From the NCBI RefSeq assembly GCF_000067165.1, contig NC_010162.1, forward strand, positions 124,001 to 188,000: 64,000 bases of DNA, read 5' to 3'. The translations under genes and the position numbers were made by a program. Position 1 is the stretch's first letter. Every line of letters starts with the position of its first letter. Positions 7,794 through 15,384 of this stretch are shown in pieces. Source of the DNA: Sorangium cellulosum So ce56 (GTDB taxonomy: Bacteria > Myxococcota_A > Polyangia > Polyangiales > Polyangiaceae). The notes under the pieces are model-generated. The model did no database searches, was not told the origin of the DNA, and saw only the letters and a list, made by a program, of their open reading frames with translations.

Positions 7794-8612
7794 ATGCGAC
7801 TCTCCGCGATCCACATCTATCCCGTCAAAGGTTGCCGGGGCCTCGCGGTCGACGCGGTCGCCGTCGACGCGCTCGGCCTCGCGGGCGATCGGCGGTTCAT
7901 GATCGTCGACCCCGAGGGAAAGCCCCTCACGCAGCGCCCGCTGCCGCGCATGGCGCTCATCGAGACGCAGCTCTCCGAGAGCGCGCTCACGCTCGGCTTC
8001 GCCGGCCGGCCGCCGATCTCCGTGCCGCGCAGGGCCGAGGGCGCGCGCCTGCTCACGGTCGAGGTCTGGAGCAGCAGCGGCCTCCTGGCCGAGGATTGCG
8101 GTGACGAAGCCGCCGTGTGGCTCAGCGGCGTCCTGGATCACCCGGCGCGCCTCGTCCGCATCGGCGAGGCGTTCCGGCGGCCCGTCCTCAAGGCCTCGGT
8201 GGCAGGCCAGGAAGACGTCGTGTCGTTCGCCGACGAGTTCCCGCTGCTCGTGATCTCCGAGGCCTCCCTCGCCGATCTGAACGCTCACCTCGAGGGCCGG
8301 GGCGCCGCGCCGTTGCCGATGGATCGCTTCCGGCCCAACCTCGTCGTGAGCGGCTGCGCTGCCTTCGACGAGGACCGGTGGGGCCGCGTCCGCATCGGAG
8401 AGCTCGTGCTCCGCGCCGGCGGCCCGTGCGCCCGCTGCGTCGTCACCACGACCGACCAGCTCACCGCAGAGCGCGGTCCGGAGCCGCTCCGCACGCTGGC
8501 CACGTACCGGCGCGACGCGCAGAAGCCCAGCGACGTGAACTTCGGACAGAACTACATCCAGGAGACGAAAGCCGGCACGTTGCGCGTCGGAGACGAGGTG
8601 ACGGTCGTGTGA
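7794..8612 (+). CDS. MOSC domain protein (mARC/YcbX-like)
   Basis: A 272-residue protein with a MOSC N-terminal beta-barrel domain (LSAIHIYPVKGCRGLAVDAV, GLAGDRRFMIVDPEGKPLTQ) followed by the MOSC domain proper (MDRFRPNLVVSG, then GGPCARCVVTTTDQ). The cysteine in the latter aligns with the molybdenum-ligating cysteine of mARC and YcbX proteins. They bind molybdopterin cofactor and reduce N-hydroxylated compounds. No ferredoxin domain is fused at the C-terminus, unlike YcbX, so an external electron donor would be needed. It is a stand-alone gene. Confidence 0.88.
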   Translation: MRLSAIHIYPVKGCRGLAVDAVAVDALGLAGDRRFMIVDPEGKPLTQRPLPRMALIETQLSESALTLGFAGRPPISVPRRAEGARLLTVEVWSSSGLLAEDCGDEAAVWLSGVLDHPARLVRIGEAFRRPVLKASVAGQEDVVSFADEFPLLVISEASLADLNAHLEGRGAAPLPMDRFRPNLVVSGCAAFDEDRWGRVRIGELVLRAGGPCARCVVTTTDQLTAERGPEPLRTLATYRRDAQKPSDVNFGQNYIQETKAGTLRVGDEVTVV

Positions 8613-8729
8613 CCGAGCGCCCGAACGGCTCCTGCGTGGCGGCTCCTCGGGTGTCGCGGCGGCTCCGGGGAGGGGATGCGGCGGGCCTGCGCGGCGCGGA
8701 TCGCGGCGCTGTCGTGATACAAAGGGCCC

Positions 8730-9206
8730 ATGAAAAAGCACGCGCTTCGTTCATGGATCGTCTCGCTCGCCGTTGTGACCCTGCTCTCCTTCGTGTCGCT
8801 CGGCAGCGCGTACGCCGGAGAGGCGGAGAAGAAGCTCGCCCTGGAGCTCACGCACCTCGTGATGCCGAAGGACGTTTACAATGCGCTCCTCGATCAGCTG
8901 ATGACCAACATGGGAGCCTCGATGCAGCAAGCGGGCGCGAAGGTCTCTGCCAGGGACGCCAGCAAGCTGAAGGCGGTGGTCGCCGAGGTGCTGCCGTACG
9001 ACGAGCTCGTCCAGTGGAACGTCGAGATCTATGCGGGGAAGTTCACCGCCGATGAGCTGAAGGAGCTCATCAAGTTCTATGGCACGCCGGTCGGAAAGAA
9101 GGCCGCGAAGCTCCTCCCGGAGATCAGCGGCGAGGTGGGGAAGAAGGTCGGGACGGTCATCGTCCAGCGGATGCCCGCGGCGATGAAGAAGGCCGGTATC
9201 CAGTAG
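8730..9206 (+). CDS. Exported DUF2059 protein
   Basis: A 158-residue protein with a clear Sec signal peptide (MKKHALRSWIVSLAVVTLLS, cleavage near AYA-GEA). The mature helical part matches DUF2059: YDELVQWNVEIYAGKFTADE and KFYGTPVGKKAAKLLPEIS. DUF2059 proteins are small periplasmic helical proteins of unknown role. It ends 33 bases before the stop of a convergent gene. Confidence 0.85.
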   Translation: MKKHALRSWIVSLAVVTLLSFVSLGSAYAGEAEKKLALELTHLVMPKDVYNALLDQLMTNMGASMQQAGAKVSARDASKLKAVVAEVLPYDELVQWNVEIYAGKFTADELKELIKFYGTPVGKKAAKLLPEISGEVGKKVGTVIVQRMPAAMKKAGIQ

Positions 9207-9241
9207 CGGGCGCGGCGCTCGGCGGTGCGCTTTGCGCGCTA
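9204..9241. terminator. Candidate bidirectional terminator between convergent genes
   Basis: TAGCGGGC (from the DUF2059 stop codon) can pair with GCGCGCTA at 9234-9241 with one mismatch, and an inner GTGCGC/GCGCGC hairpin is possible. It sits exactly between two convergent stops. No T-run is present. Confidence 0.3.
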
Positions 9242-10099
9242 CCGCCTCTGGGCCAGGAAGCCGGCGACGGCGTCGAGCAGCGCCCGCGGCTCGTCAGCGC
9301 GCACCCAGTGGCTGCTGCGCTCGAAGACACGTAGATCCGCGCCCGGGATGAGCCGCGCGATCTCCTCGGAGAGATCGGGTGGGCAGATCCAGTCGTGTCG
9401 GCCGGCGATGACGAGCGTGGGCACCGCGATCTCGGGGAGGCGCGGCGTGAAATCGAATGTCCGCATGAACCCCTCCAGGCCGACGTTCCACGCGTCGACG
9501 TTGTAGATGGTGCGCGCGCGGGCCTCGGCCGCCTTCTGTGGGTCGAAGGTGGTCGAGTAGAGGGGCCCCAGGATCTGGAGGAGGTCGGAGAACCGCTCGT
9601 CGCTCTCGATCTCGCCGGCCCAGAGGCGTTCGCACGCCGCTCTCTGCTGCTCCGTGCCGCGCTCCGCGACGATCCGCTTCGCCCGGTCGATGAGGCGATG
9701 GCTGGCCGCCGTGGCCACCAGGATGAGATGGGAGATGTTTCGCTGGTATTCGAGCGCATAGGCCATGGCCACCATGCCCCCATAGGAGGTGCCCATCACC
9801 ACGATACGATCGAGGCCGAGGTGCAGGCGCAGCGCCTCCATGTCCTCGACGTTGTTCTCGAGGGTATACGTTTCCTTTGGCCCGCGCGCGGAGCGGCCCT
9901 GTCCGCGATGATCGAAGTAGACGAGCTGCGCCTGGTCGGCGAGGGGCGTCATCCCGCCCTTGTGCGAGGCGTGATCTGCGCCAGGTCCGCCATGTACGAC
10001 GAACATCACCGGCTTCTCGCGCATCCGCGGGCCTTCGGGGACGAGGCCCATGCCCTCGACGTCGAAGTAGAGCTCGGTGTCTCGGATCCTGGCGCGCAC
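9239..10099 (-). CDS. Alpha/beta hydrolase, proline iminopeptidase-like
   Basis: A 286-residue hydrolase of the prolyl-aminopeptidase (peptidase S33) type. It has the HGGPG oxyanion motif at residues 36-40, YFDHRGQGRS at 61-70, the nucleophile elbow GTSYGG with Ser105, an acid in AGRHDWICPP, and the base His in SSHWV. The lid between the elbow and the acid (about residues 125-215) is helical. Likely substrates are N-terminal prolyl peptides or small esters/amides; the exact one cannot be told. There is no signal peptide, so it is cytoplasmic. It follows the DLH gene on the same strand with a 126-base gap. Confidence 0.85.
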   Translation of the reverse strand: MRARIRDTELYFDVEGMGLVPEGPRMREKPVMFVVHGGPGADHASHKGGMTPLADQAQLVYFDHRGQGRSARGPKETYTLENNVEDMEALRLHLGLDRIVVMGTSYGGMVAMAYALEYQRNISHLILVATAASHRLIDRAKRIVAERGTEQQRAACERLWAGEIESDERFSDLLQILGPLYSTTFDPQKAAEARARTIYNVDAWNVGLEGFMRTFDFTPRLPEIAVPTLVIAGRHDWICPPDLSEEIARLIPGADLRVFERSSHWVRADEPRALLDAVAGFLAQRR

Positions 10100-10225
10100 C
10101 GCGTCAGGGTATCCGATCGCGGGGCGCGGTGGCGCGGGCGTGGGGTGCGTAAGGAGTAGCAGTGGAGGCGCAGCTTGTTGCCGGGGCAGCAGGGATCGCC
10201 GGGGCGCTGTCGCGGCCGGTCGCCG

Positions 10226-11038
10226 TCAGGCGACGCCGTGTCGTGCCAGCCAGTCGAGCTGGCGCTGCCAGGCGTCGGCGGCGGCCTCCGGCCGGTAGCT
10301 CGGCCGGTAGTCGGCGTAAAAGGCGTGCGGGACGTCAGGGTAGACCCGGATTTCGGAGTGCGCGGCGCCGGGCGCGCTGCCGGTCTGGGAGGCGGAGCGG
10401 AGCGCCTCCTGCAGCGCGGTGACCGTCGGGAGGGGGATGCCCTGGTCCTGTCCGGCATAGAGGCCGAGCACGGGGGCCTGCAGCGCGCTCGCCACGTCGA
10501 TCGGGTGCTTGGGCTGGGCCTCGGTCCGATCGCCGGTCAGGCGTCCGTACCAGGCCACGGCCGCCTTCAGCGCCGGGTTGTGCGCGGCGTACAGCCACGT
10601 GATGCGCCCGCCCCAGCAGAAGCCGACCGCGGCCGCCTTGCGGACGTCGGCCTTTCCGGAGGCCTCGGCGAAGGCCACGCCCGCATCGAGATCCGAGAGC
10701 ACCTGCCGGTCGGGCACGCGGCCCGCCAGAGCCCGGAGCTCGTCGACGGTGCGGAGGTGGCTCGGGTCGCCTTGCCGAACGAACAGATCCGGGGCGAGGG
10801 CGTAGTAGCCGCGGTGCGCGAAGCGACGGACCACGTCGCGGATGTGCTCGTGGACGCCGAAGATTTCCTGGATCACCAGCACCAGAGGGAAGGGGCCACC
10901 GGAGGCGGGGTGGGCGCGGTAGCCGGGGAGGTCGCCGGCGGGCGCGGGAAGGGTGATCGCGCCGGCGATGAGTCCGGCGTCGTCGGTATGGATGGGCTTC
11001 GGAGCGTTGCTCTCGGCGATGGGCGTGGAGGCGGTCAT
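10226..11038 (-). CDS. Dienelactone hydrolase family protein (Cys nucleophile)
   Basis: A 270-residue alpha/beta hydrolase of the dienelactone hydrolase family. The core runs LVLVIQEIFGVHEHIRDVVR, YYALAPDLFVRQGD, the nucleophile motif GFCWGG with cysteine, the acid in LGLYAGQDQGIP, and the histidine in YPDVPHAFY. Cysteine in the elbow is the classic DLH type, unlike the serine form encoded at 11403-12254. I chose the ATG at 11038 (MTASTPIAESNAPKP). The same frame stays open through the upstream repeat array, but that translates as a 10-residue repeat unlike any DLH N-terminus. The array ends 33 bases upstream of the start and could affect expression. Confidence 0.88.
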   Translation of the reverse strand: MTASTPIAESNAPKPIHTDDAGLIAGAITLPAPAGDLPGYRAHPASGGPFPLVLVIQEIFGVHEHIRDVVRRFAHRGYYALAPDLFVRQGDPSHLRTVDELRALAGRVPDRQVLSDLDAGVAFAEASGKADVRKAAAVGFCWGGRITWLYAAHNPALKAAVAWYGRLTGDRTEAQPKHPIDVASALQAPVLGLYAGQDQGIPLPTVTALQEALRSASQTGSAPGAAHSEIRVYPDVPHAFYADYRPSYRPEAAADAWQRQLDWLARHGVA

Positions 11039-11070
11039 GGCGCGCGCCCAGCAGCATCCGTGCCATGGGC

Positions 11071-11340
11071 GGGACCGACCCGACCCAGGTTGAGGTTCGA
11101 GGTTCCGACCCGACCCAGGTTGAGGTTCGAGGTTCCGACCCGACCCAGGTTGAGGTTCGAGGTTCCGACCCGACCCAGGTTGAGGTTCGAGGTTCCGACC
11201 CGACCCAGGTTGAGGTTCGAGGTTCCGACCCGACCCAGGTTGAGGTTCGAGGTTCCGACCCGACCCAGGTTGAGGTTCGAGGTTCCGACCCGACCCAGGT
11301 TGAGGTTCGAGGTTCCGACCCGACCCAGGTTGAGGTGTCG
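11071..11340 (+). repeat. Nine near-perfect tandem 30-base repeats with core ACCCAGGTTGAGG
   Basis: The 30-base unit reads GGTTCCGACCCGACCCAGGT followed by TGAGGTTCGA. It occurs nine times without spacers; only the first (GGGACC start) and last (GTGTCG end) differ at the edges. Degenerate remnants (AGGTTGAGGTGTCGGAGGTG and similar) continue to about 11390. It lies between two dienelactone hydrolase-like genes on the minus strand. Because 30 is a multiple of three, several frames are open on both strands, but the codon pattern is not gene-like. Confidence 0.95.
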
Positions 11341-11402
11341 AGGTTGAGGTGTCGGAGGTGTCGCAGGTTGAGGTGCCGGAGGTACCAGCGACGGAGCTGC
11401 GG

Positions 11403-12254
11403 CTACCCTGCAGCGCGCGCACCCTCGCCGGCGACGGCCTGCGGTCGCCATTGCGCGACGTTGCCGGTGCGCTCGGCGAAGAATTCCCGCGTGCGCCGCC
11501 ACGAGAGCTGCGCCGCGTCGGCGTGGTACGCCGGCCGCGTCTCGTTGAAGAACCCGTGGCGCGTCCCAGGGTACACGAACGAGATCAGCTCCCGCCCCGC
11601 TGCCCTGAACGCCTCCCCCACCGCTGGCGCCCTCGGGGTGATCGCCGGATCCTCCTCGGCATAATGCACCTGCAGCGGAAACCGCACGTTCTTCACCTGC
11701 TCCAGAGCCGGCGCCTGCCCGTAGAACACCGCGCCCGCCGCGAGCGCCACGCCTGCGACCGCGAGCTGCCCCACGAGCCCTCCGCCCAGCGAGAACCCGA
11801 CGGCGGCGACGCCCCCCGGCCGCACGTCCGACCGGCCGACGAGGTGCGCCGCCGCCGCCCTCGCGTCGGGCAGGTACGTCGACGTGTCGCGGCTACCGAA
11901 CCAGGCGAACACCTTCTTCAGCCGCTCCTGCTCGCTCGCCGGCAACCGAGCGACCACCTCGTCGCGGTCGGCCGCGCGCAGCAGGCTCACCCCCCGGGCC
12001 ACCTCCGCCTCGGTGAAGGTCCGGTGCGTCGCGTCGTGCGAATACAGGTTCGGCGCAAACGCGAGGTACCCTTCCTGCGCGAAGCGCCTTGCCAGCTCGA
12101 TCGTATGGACCGTGAGCCCCAGCCCCTCGTGGAGGATCAGCACCGCCGGCGCCGGCGAGCGCCCACCCGACGCCGGGCGGACCTGCACCGCGTCCACCGG
12201 CCCATGGGGCCCCTCGAACGACGTCCTCTCGACGCCTGCGCTCGCGGCGCTCAT
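11403..12254 (-). CDS. Dienelactone hydrolase family protein (Ser nucleophile)
   Basis: A 283-residue alpha/beta hydrolase paralogous to the product of 10226-11038. Motifs are VLILHEGLGLTVHTIELARR, YLAFAPNLYSHD, the nucleophile elbow GFSLGGG (serine instead of the DLH cysteine), the acid in YAEEDPAITP and the histidine in GTRHGFFNE. The ATG at 12254 overlaps the stop of the upstream dioxygenase gene by 4 bases (ATGA), so the two are translationally coupled. This suggests a dioxygenase-hydrolase pair acting on one substrate. The substrate is unknown. Confidence 0.85.
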   Translation of the reverse strand: MSAASAGVERTSFEGPHGPVDAVQVRPASGGRSPAPAVLILHEGLGLTVHTIELARRFAQEGYLAFAPNLYSHDATHRTFTEAEVARGVSLLRAADRDEVVARLPASEQERLKKVFAWFGSRDTSTYLPDARAAAAHLVGRSDVRPGGVAAVGFSLGGGLVGQLAVAGVALAAGAVFYGQAPALEQVKNVRFPLQVHYAEEDPAITPRAPAVGEAFRAAGRELISFVYPGTRHGFFNETRPAYHADAAQLSWRRTREFFAERTGNVAQWRPQAVAGEGARAAG

Positions 12255-13234
12255 GCCTGCACCTCCGCCTCGGGCGCCTTGTCCTTGCGGGCGGGCTTTA
12301 CCTTGCTCGGAGGCCGCTTGCCGAACGGCTCCCCGGCCACGATCTCGGAGCGGACCCCGTCGACCCCCACCGGGATGTCTCCGGTCAGCGTCACCCGGTA
12401 GAGGACGCGCTCGACGTCGAGGTGCCCGAGGTCCTGCGGCCCCAGGTGCGCCGTGGCCCGGTTGTCCCAGAACGCAATGCTGCCCGGCTCCCACCGGAAC
12501 CGCACCGTGTACGCCGGGCGGCTGATCTGCTCGAAGAGCAGGTCGAGGATCGCGCTGCTCTCGCGCGGCGACAGCCCGACGATGTGGCTTGTGAAGCCCG
12601 GGCTGACGAACAGCGCCCGCTCCCCGGTCTCGGGGTGGACGCGCACCACGGGGTGGATCGAGATCAGCGGGTTCTCGCGCACCTTGCGCAGGTACGGGCT
12701 GTCCTGGTCCTGCGGCGCGAACCGCAGCCCGAAGCGGTGCTCCGCGCGCAGGCCATCGACGAGCGCGCGCACCGGCGCGGACAGCCCCTCGTAGGCTGCC
12801 ACGAGGTTCGTCCAGGTCGTGTCGCCGCCGTAGGGCGGCAGGATGTGCGCCCGCAGGATCGACGCCGCCGGCGGATTCACGGCCGCGGTGACGTCGGTGT
12901 GCCAGCGGTTCTCGTAGCTGAAGCGCCTGCCGTAGCGGCGATCGTAGCGGCGGCTGTCGATGGCGAGGATCTCCGGGTGCTCGTCGAACGGCTCGTCCTC
13001 GTGCGGATGGGCATAGGTCACCTCGCCGAAGCGCGCGGCGAAGGCGATCTGCTCGGCGTGGCCGAGCGGCTGGTTCCGGAAGAAGACGACCTTCCACTTC
13101 AGCAGCGCCGCGCGGATGGCCGTCACGGCCTCGTCGGGCAGCGGCTTCGAGATGTCGGCGCCGTGGATCTCGGCGCCGATGTGCCCTGCGAGCGGCTTCA
13201 CCTGGATGGCTTGATCGGATGCTCTCTGGCTCAT
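12251..13234 (-). CDS. TauD/TfdA-family 2-oxoglutarate dioxygenase
   Basis: A 327-residue Fe(II)/2-oxoglutarate-dependent dioxygenase. The iron site is visible: WHTDVTA gives His-x-Asp, and RATAHLGPQD gives the distal His. SPGFTSHIVGLSPRES and YRVTLTGDIP are typical of taurine/alpha-ketoglutarate dioxygenases, and the N-terminal GHIGAEIHGADISKPL is the family start. Substrates in the family include taurine, sulfonates and aryloxy acids. The C-terminal KVKPARKDKAPEAEVQA tail is charged and probably disordered. A good Shine-Dalgarno (GGAGGAGACCC) precedes the ATG at 13234. It is coupled to the DLH-like gene at 12254. Confidence 0.92.
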   Translation of the reverse strand: MSQRASDQAIQVKPLAGHIGAEIHGADISKPLPDEAVTAIRAALLKWKVVFFRNQPLGHAEQIAFAARFGEVTYAHPHEDEPFDEHPEILAIDSRRYDRRYGRRFSYENRWHTDVTAAVNPPAASILRAHILPPYGGDTTWTNLVAAYEGLSAPVRALVDGLRAEHRFGLRFAPQDQDSPYLRKVRENPLISIHPVVRVHPETGERALFVSPGFTSHIVGLSPRESSAILDLLFEQISRPAYTVRFRWEPGSIAFWDNRATAHLGPQDLGHLDVERVLYRVTLTGDIPVGVDGVRSEIVAGEPFGKRPPSKVKPARKDKAPEAEVQA

Positions 13235-13385
13235 GGGTCTCCTCCGCGTGGTCCCCCCCGCCACGTCCTTCGCGACGGTCGGTATGCGGGCGCCGTGCCA
13301 GGGAGCGAGCGGCGGCGTGCGCGCGGGGACGCACGAGGCGGGGCGCGCGTGCGGAAGTCCGTTTGGCGGGGGACCGAGGTGGCCG

Positions 13386-13726
13386 GGGCATCGTGACGTC
13401 GCCGCCCGCGGCGAGCGCGTCGAACACCTTCGTCCTCTCCGCGATATCGCCGAAGTGCAAGCAACCTCGGTGTTGCTCCCCTTTGCGGCCGGCGTGCCGG
13501 GCATCGTGTCGCTGACCATGATGACGCCAGGACCGATGTGCAGCGTGGCGTGGATGATCCGGTCCTTGCTCTCGGGAGATGGGTTGTCGCCCGGCACATC
13601 GCCGAAGCGCATCACGCCTTCACGCTTCGCCCCGAGCGCGCTCTCGTAGAGCTTGATGGCCCTCTCGGCGGTTCCGTCGAACATCAGACAGGGATCCAGG
13701 CATTTGAACGATATGGGTGTGCTGAC
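13386..13726 (-). pseudogene. Relic of a glyoxalase/PhnB-like (VOC) gene
   Basis: The first part reads FKCLDPCLMFDGTAERAIKL, then GAKREGVMRFGDVPGDN and IIHATLHIGPGVIMVSDT, the PhnB/3-demethylubiquinone-methyltransferase-like VOC fold. After KGSNTEV at about 13462 the homology jumps to another frame: LHFGDIAERTKVFDALAAGG from 13460, a one-base loss in GAGGTTGC/TTGCAC. After DVTMP the expected C-terminus (AKRFG-type region) is unrecognisable in any frame. It is therefore a frameshifted and 3'-decayed gene. The frame reopens later into the TauD gene by chance, which would give a false fusion. Confidence 0.7.
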
Positions 13727-13740
13727 GAGCGGGAAGGGCG

Positions 13741-13989
13741 TCAGGGAGGCGTCAAGTCCACTGCCGCCGTCACGATCCACGCGGCGCTCGCCTTGCGCAC
13801 GCCCTCCGGGCCGTCGTGCGGCGCGACCGCCTCGCGCACGGCGGCTCGTACGCGGTCGACGACCTCCGGTGTGGGGCTCGCCTTGCGCGGCGCCGCGGCC
13901 GACGCGCCCATCTACAGGAGGAAGTCCACGGTCTCATCGAGCGACCTCCCGCCCGTCACGAGGGCGTTCGGTCCGGCAACCTCGATCAT
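13741..13989 (-). pseudogene. Relic of a SAM-methyltransferase C-terminus with an in-frame amber codon
   Basis: The frame reads MIEVAGPNALVTGGRSLDET then VDFLL, a TAG, MGASAAAPRKASPTPEVVDR, and ends with VREAVAPHDGPEG and SAAWIVTA. This pattern (SLDE..DF..GMG, then A..EALAP..GP, then AWIVTA) resembles the last 80 residues of class I SAM-dependent methyltransferases as I recall them. The N-terminal Rossmann part is missing. The TAG replaces a residue inside the match (CAG to TAG fits). A strong Shine-Dalgarno (AAAGGAG) lies 9 bases before the ATG at 13989; it may be fortuitous or drive a 25-residue peptide. The identification is moderate. Confidence 0.5.
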
Positions 13990-14052
13990 TGCTCGAGCTC
14001 CTTTCGATTTTCGGCTGGGTACGCGCGACCCGCTCGTGCAAACGGCGCGACG

Positions 14053-14928
14053 TCATTCGCTTCCCTGCGGCGCCACCGCGATCTCCGTCCGCAGCTCGAC
14101 GCCGCGCGCGCCTTCGGCGGTGCCCCTGAGGGGCGCGACGTCATCGTAGTCGCGTCCGTAGCCCAGCACGATGTGCCCGGGCGCGCCCAGGCGCCCGAGC
14201 GTCGGATCGAGGTCGTGCCAGCCGCCCGACGGCAACCACACCGACGCCCACGCGTGCGAGGCGCGCGCCGGCGCCGAGGCGGAGCCGGCCACGTAGCCGC
14301 TCGCATAACGCGCCGCGAGGCCCATCGATCGCAAGCACGCCACGGCGAGGTGCGCGAAGTCCTGGCAGACGCCGCGCCGGAGCTCGCAGAAGACGGCGAT
14401 GCCGGTGTCCGCGGCGGTGACGCCTGGGGTGAAGGTGAAATCCCGTCGGATCTGGTCGACCAGCCCCTCCAGCGCGCCGCCGAGCGGGAGGCCTTCCCGG
14501 AAGCACCCCCGCGCGTAGTCCGCCATCGCGCCGCTCCGCGGCGCGCGCGCCGTGCCCTCCACGAGCGCGCGCAGCGCCGGGTCCTCCGCCGCGGCGGCCG
14601 CCGTGCGCGCCGCCACCGCCCGCCAGTCGTCCCCGAGATCGCCGGCGCCGCCCGCCGCCTCCTCGCAGAGGCGCACAACGCTGAGGGCCGTGACATCGAT
14701 CGCGCCGAAGCTCCCACAGATCTCTATCCGCGTGCAAAGGTTGCCGAAGGCGTCCTCCTCGACCCGCCTCGAGCGTGGCAATGGCCGCATCACGAGCTGG
14801 TGAAACTCGACCGCTTGATGCGGCAGCGCGCGCGGGGTGAGGTGCGCCTCCAGCCGGCACGCGACCGCGCCCTCGGCCCCGAGCTCGTACCGGCTGCGGT
14901 GAACCACGCGGTAACGACGCGCCGCCAC
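14053..14928 (-). CDS. Transglutaminase-like cysteine protease-fold protein
   Basis: A 291-residue protein. The N-terminal 80 residues are the bacterial transglutaminase N-terminal domain (RYRVVHRSRYEL, TRIEICGSFGAIDV). The core follows with all three catalytic elements: Cys in RRGVCQDFAHLAV, His in SHAWASVWLPSGGW and Asp in HDLDPT. The family includes peptidases and amidases of peptide or peptidoglycan-like substrates. There is no signal peptide. Its start lies 30 bases after the stop of the PAAR-like gene in the T6SS operon, so it may be co-transcribed. It could be a housekeeping enzyme or a cargo effector; the sequence alone cannot decide. Confidence 0.85.
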   Translation of the reverse strand: MAARRYRVVHRSRYELGAEGAVACRLEAHLTPRALPHQAVEFHQLVMRPLPRSRRVEEDAFGNLCTRIEICGSFGAIDVTALSVVRLCEEAAGGAGDLGDDWRAVAARTAAAAAEDPALRALVEGTARAPRSGAMADYARGCFREGLPLGGALEGLVDQIRRDFTFTPGVTAADTGIAVFCELRRGVCQDFAHLAVACLRSMGLAARYASGYVAGSASAPARASHAWASVWLPSGGWHDLDPTLGRLGAPGHIVLGYGRDYDDVAPLRGTAEGARGVELRTEIAVAPQGSE

Positions 14929-14958
14929 GTGGACCCCCTCCGCCAGCCGCGCGGCCCC

Positions 14959-15372
14959 TCAGCCGCTCACTGTCACCTTCGCCTGCGACGGCGCGACCTG
15001 CACGCCCATGGGCATGTTCGGGCTCTTTCCGTTCTGCGCCACCGCGCACGCGTGGAACACGACCGGATTGCCCTCGGCCTTCACCTTCGCCGAGAAGCTG
15101 CGGAACATCGCCTCGCCCTTGATCTTGCCGCTCACGACGCCGCCGGCAGCGCCCGCCTCGTCGCCGGTCGACATCGGGATCTCGCTCTGCTTCGTGAGCA
15201 CCGGCTTGCCCTCCACCAGCACCTTCAGGGCGCAGGTGCTCGGGAGCGCCTGGTTGCACATCGCCACGTTCGGGTACGGCAGCGGCACCGGCGGACCAGG
15301 CGGCGCAGGGGTCTTGCACGTGTCCGGCATGGCCTGGCAGATCCCGGCCTGCGTCGTGGTCACAGGGAACAT
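14959..15372 (-). CDS. PAAR-like DUF4150 protein (T6SS spike tip)
   Basis: A 137-residue protein. It contains PNVAMCNQALPSTCALKVLV and STGDEAGAAGGVVSGKIKGE, the DUF4150 PAAR-like pattern that caps the VgrG trimer and attaches cargo. Cysteines at the N-terminal AGICQAMPDTCKTP and in FHACAVAQN could help form the metal-bound tip. It lies 12 bases downstream of the DUF3540 gene and 30 bases upstream of the transglutaminase-like gene. No toxin domain is fused, so cargo must be carried non-covalently. Confidence 0.88.
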   Translation of the reverse strand: MFPVTTTQAGICQAMPDTCKTPAPPGPPVPLPYPNVAMCNQALPSTCALKVLVEGKPVLTKQSEIPMSTGDEAGAAGGVVSGKIKGEAMFRSFSAKVKAEGNPVVFHACAVAQNGKSPNMPMGVQVAPSQAKVTVSG

Positions 15373-15384
15373 CGCCGCGCCCTC

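Noticed and set aside
11091..11110. tRNA T-arm-like GGTTCGAGGTTCC in the repeat
   Set aside because: No acceptor, D-arm or anticodon arm can be built around it; it is just part of the 30-base unit.
11071..11340. CRISPR array
   Set aside because: The 30-base units are directly contiguous with no variable spacers, and no cas genes are present. The same applies to 46961-47250.
11038..11422. In-frame N-terminal extension of the DLH gene through the repeat array (PQPGSGRNLE repeats)
   Set aside because: Normal DLH start at 11038. The extension is only the translated 30-base repeat, and several other frames on both strands are equally open.
12251..13780. Single 509-residue glyoxalase-dioxygenase fusion
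   Set aside because: The glyoxalase part changes frame at about 13460, and the stretch between it and MSQRAS is non-homologous Pro/Arg-rich sequence. The TauD gene has its own strong ribosome-binding site.
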